From contig NZ_CP077092.1 in the NCBI RefSeq assembly GCF_014268585.2, forward strand, positions 3,100,001 through 3,164,000: a DNA stretch of 64,000 nt, in the 5' to 3' direction. A program made the translations under genes and the position numbers. The notes under the pieces were generated by a model, which worked only from the letters and a program-made list of their open reading frames with translations, did not search any database and had not been told where the DNA came from. This DNA comes from Pseudomonas iranensis (GTDB lineage Bacteria > Pseudomonadota > Gammaproteobacteria > Pseudomonadales > Pseudomonadaceae). This document shows, one piece after another, positions 63,948 through 64,000 of this stretch (positions are counted from its first letter, which is position 1; every line of letters starts with the position of its first letter).

Positions 63948-64000
63948 TGCGGTATGTCGCAGGCCATCATTTGGCGATTAGGAACGGCATGGTTAGTGCC

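Larger units (their letters stand above)
53751..64000. mobile_element. Gamma-mobile-trio-like genomic island, left part
   Basis: The module consists of palindromes and phased sites, then three overlapping recombinase-trio genes (54524-60092), then broken genes and a large ATPase cargo. GC content drops in the trio genes compared with the flanks. The left border is placed at the first palindrome as an inference; no direct-repeat attachment site was proved. The right end is outside the window. Confidence 0.5.

Overview
The window looks like accessory and catabolic chromosome from a Pseudomonas, most likely of the P. putida group. The evidence is a split pntAA-pntAB-pntB transhydrogenase operon, a typical P. 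putida-type REP hairpin (46468-46493), Pseudomonas-style small orphan proteins, and start signals with GGAGG-type Shine-Dalgarno sequences. No rRNA, tRNA or CRISPR array was seen.

Region 1 (1-3.2 kb) is the proton-translocating transhydrogenase operon between two terminators. Region 2 (3.2-32.3 kb) is a large catabolic block. It opens with a LysR remnant, a luciferase-like oxidoreductase and a LysR regulator divergent from an operon (6735-16034). That operon encodes two CaiB/BaiF CoA transferases, an aldehyde dehydrogenase, two different hotdog hydratases, a GntP-type permease, a GMC alcohol oxidase/dehydrogenase and a CitE-like CoA-ester lyase. The CoA transferase, mesaconyl-C1-CoA-type hydratase, mesaconyl-C4-CoA-type hydratase and citramalyl-CoA-type lyase families recall the C5 dicarboxylyl-CoA steps mesaconyl-CoA to citramalyl-CoA to pyruvate plus acetyl-CoA. 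A second LysR regulator is divergent from another run (18326-28367): three SDR enzymes, a quinone-oxidoreductase-like MDR, a branched-chain-amino-acid-type ABC importer with a fused permease-ATPase, a DUF1330 protein, a Cys-rich-tailed unknown and a lactonase-like metallo-beta-lactamase fold protein. An opposite-strand MDR, an exported metallo-hydrolase, a broken second hydratase and a VOC protein close the block.

Region 3 (32.3-37.9 kb and 45.5-53.9 kb) is patchy accessory DNA. It holds small orphan genes, including three paralogues of one small protein family, several broken genes (frameshift, amber codon, autotransporter tail), 23-bp iterated repeats, and two copies of an element centred on a LexA-like box. 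Region 4 (38.3-45.5 kb) has a plus-strand set of three large unknown or defence-like genes: an RX4H (HEPN-like) protein, a Cys/His-rich protein and a 1313-residue membrane-anchored YobI-type P-loop NTPase. A phospholipase D-fold nuclease-like protein (47.7 kb) and a HEPN-motif protein (51.3 kb) lie nearby.

Region 5 (about 53.8-64 kb) is the left part of a mobile island. Three overlapping, visibly lower-GC genes match the recombinase trio layout GmtY-GmtZ-GmtX (gamma-mobile-trio). They are preceded by three GGCCGGCC sites exactly 31 bp apart and three CCAATTC-AATTGG palindromes. They are followed by broken genes and a 958-residue RecF/Rad50-like ATPase that is a plausible defence cargo. The island's right end lies beyond the window.
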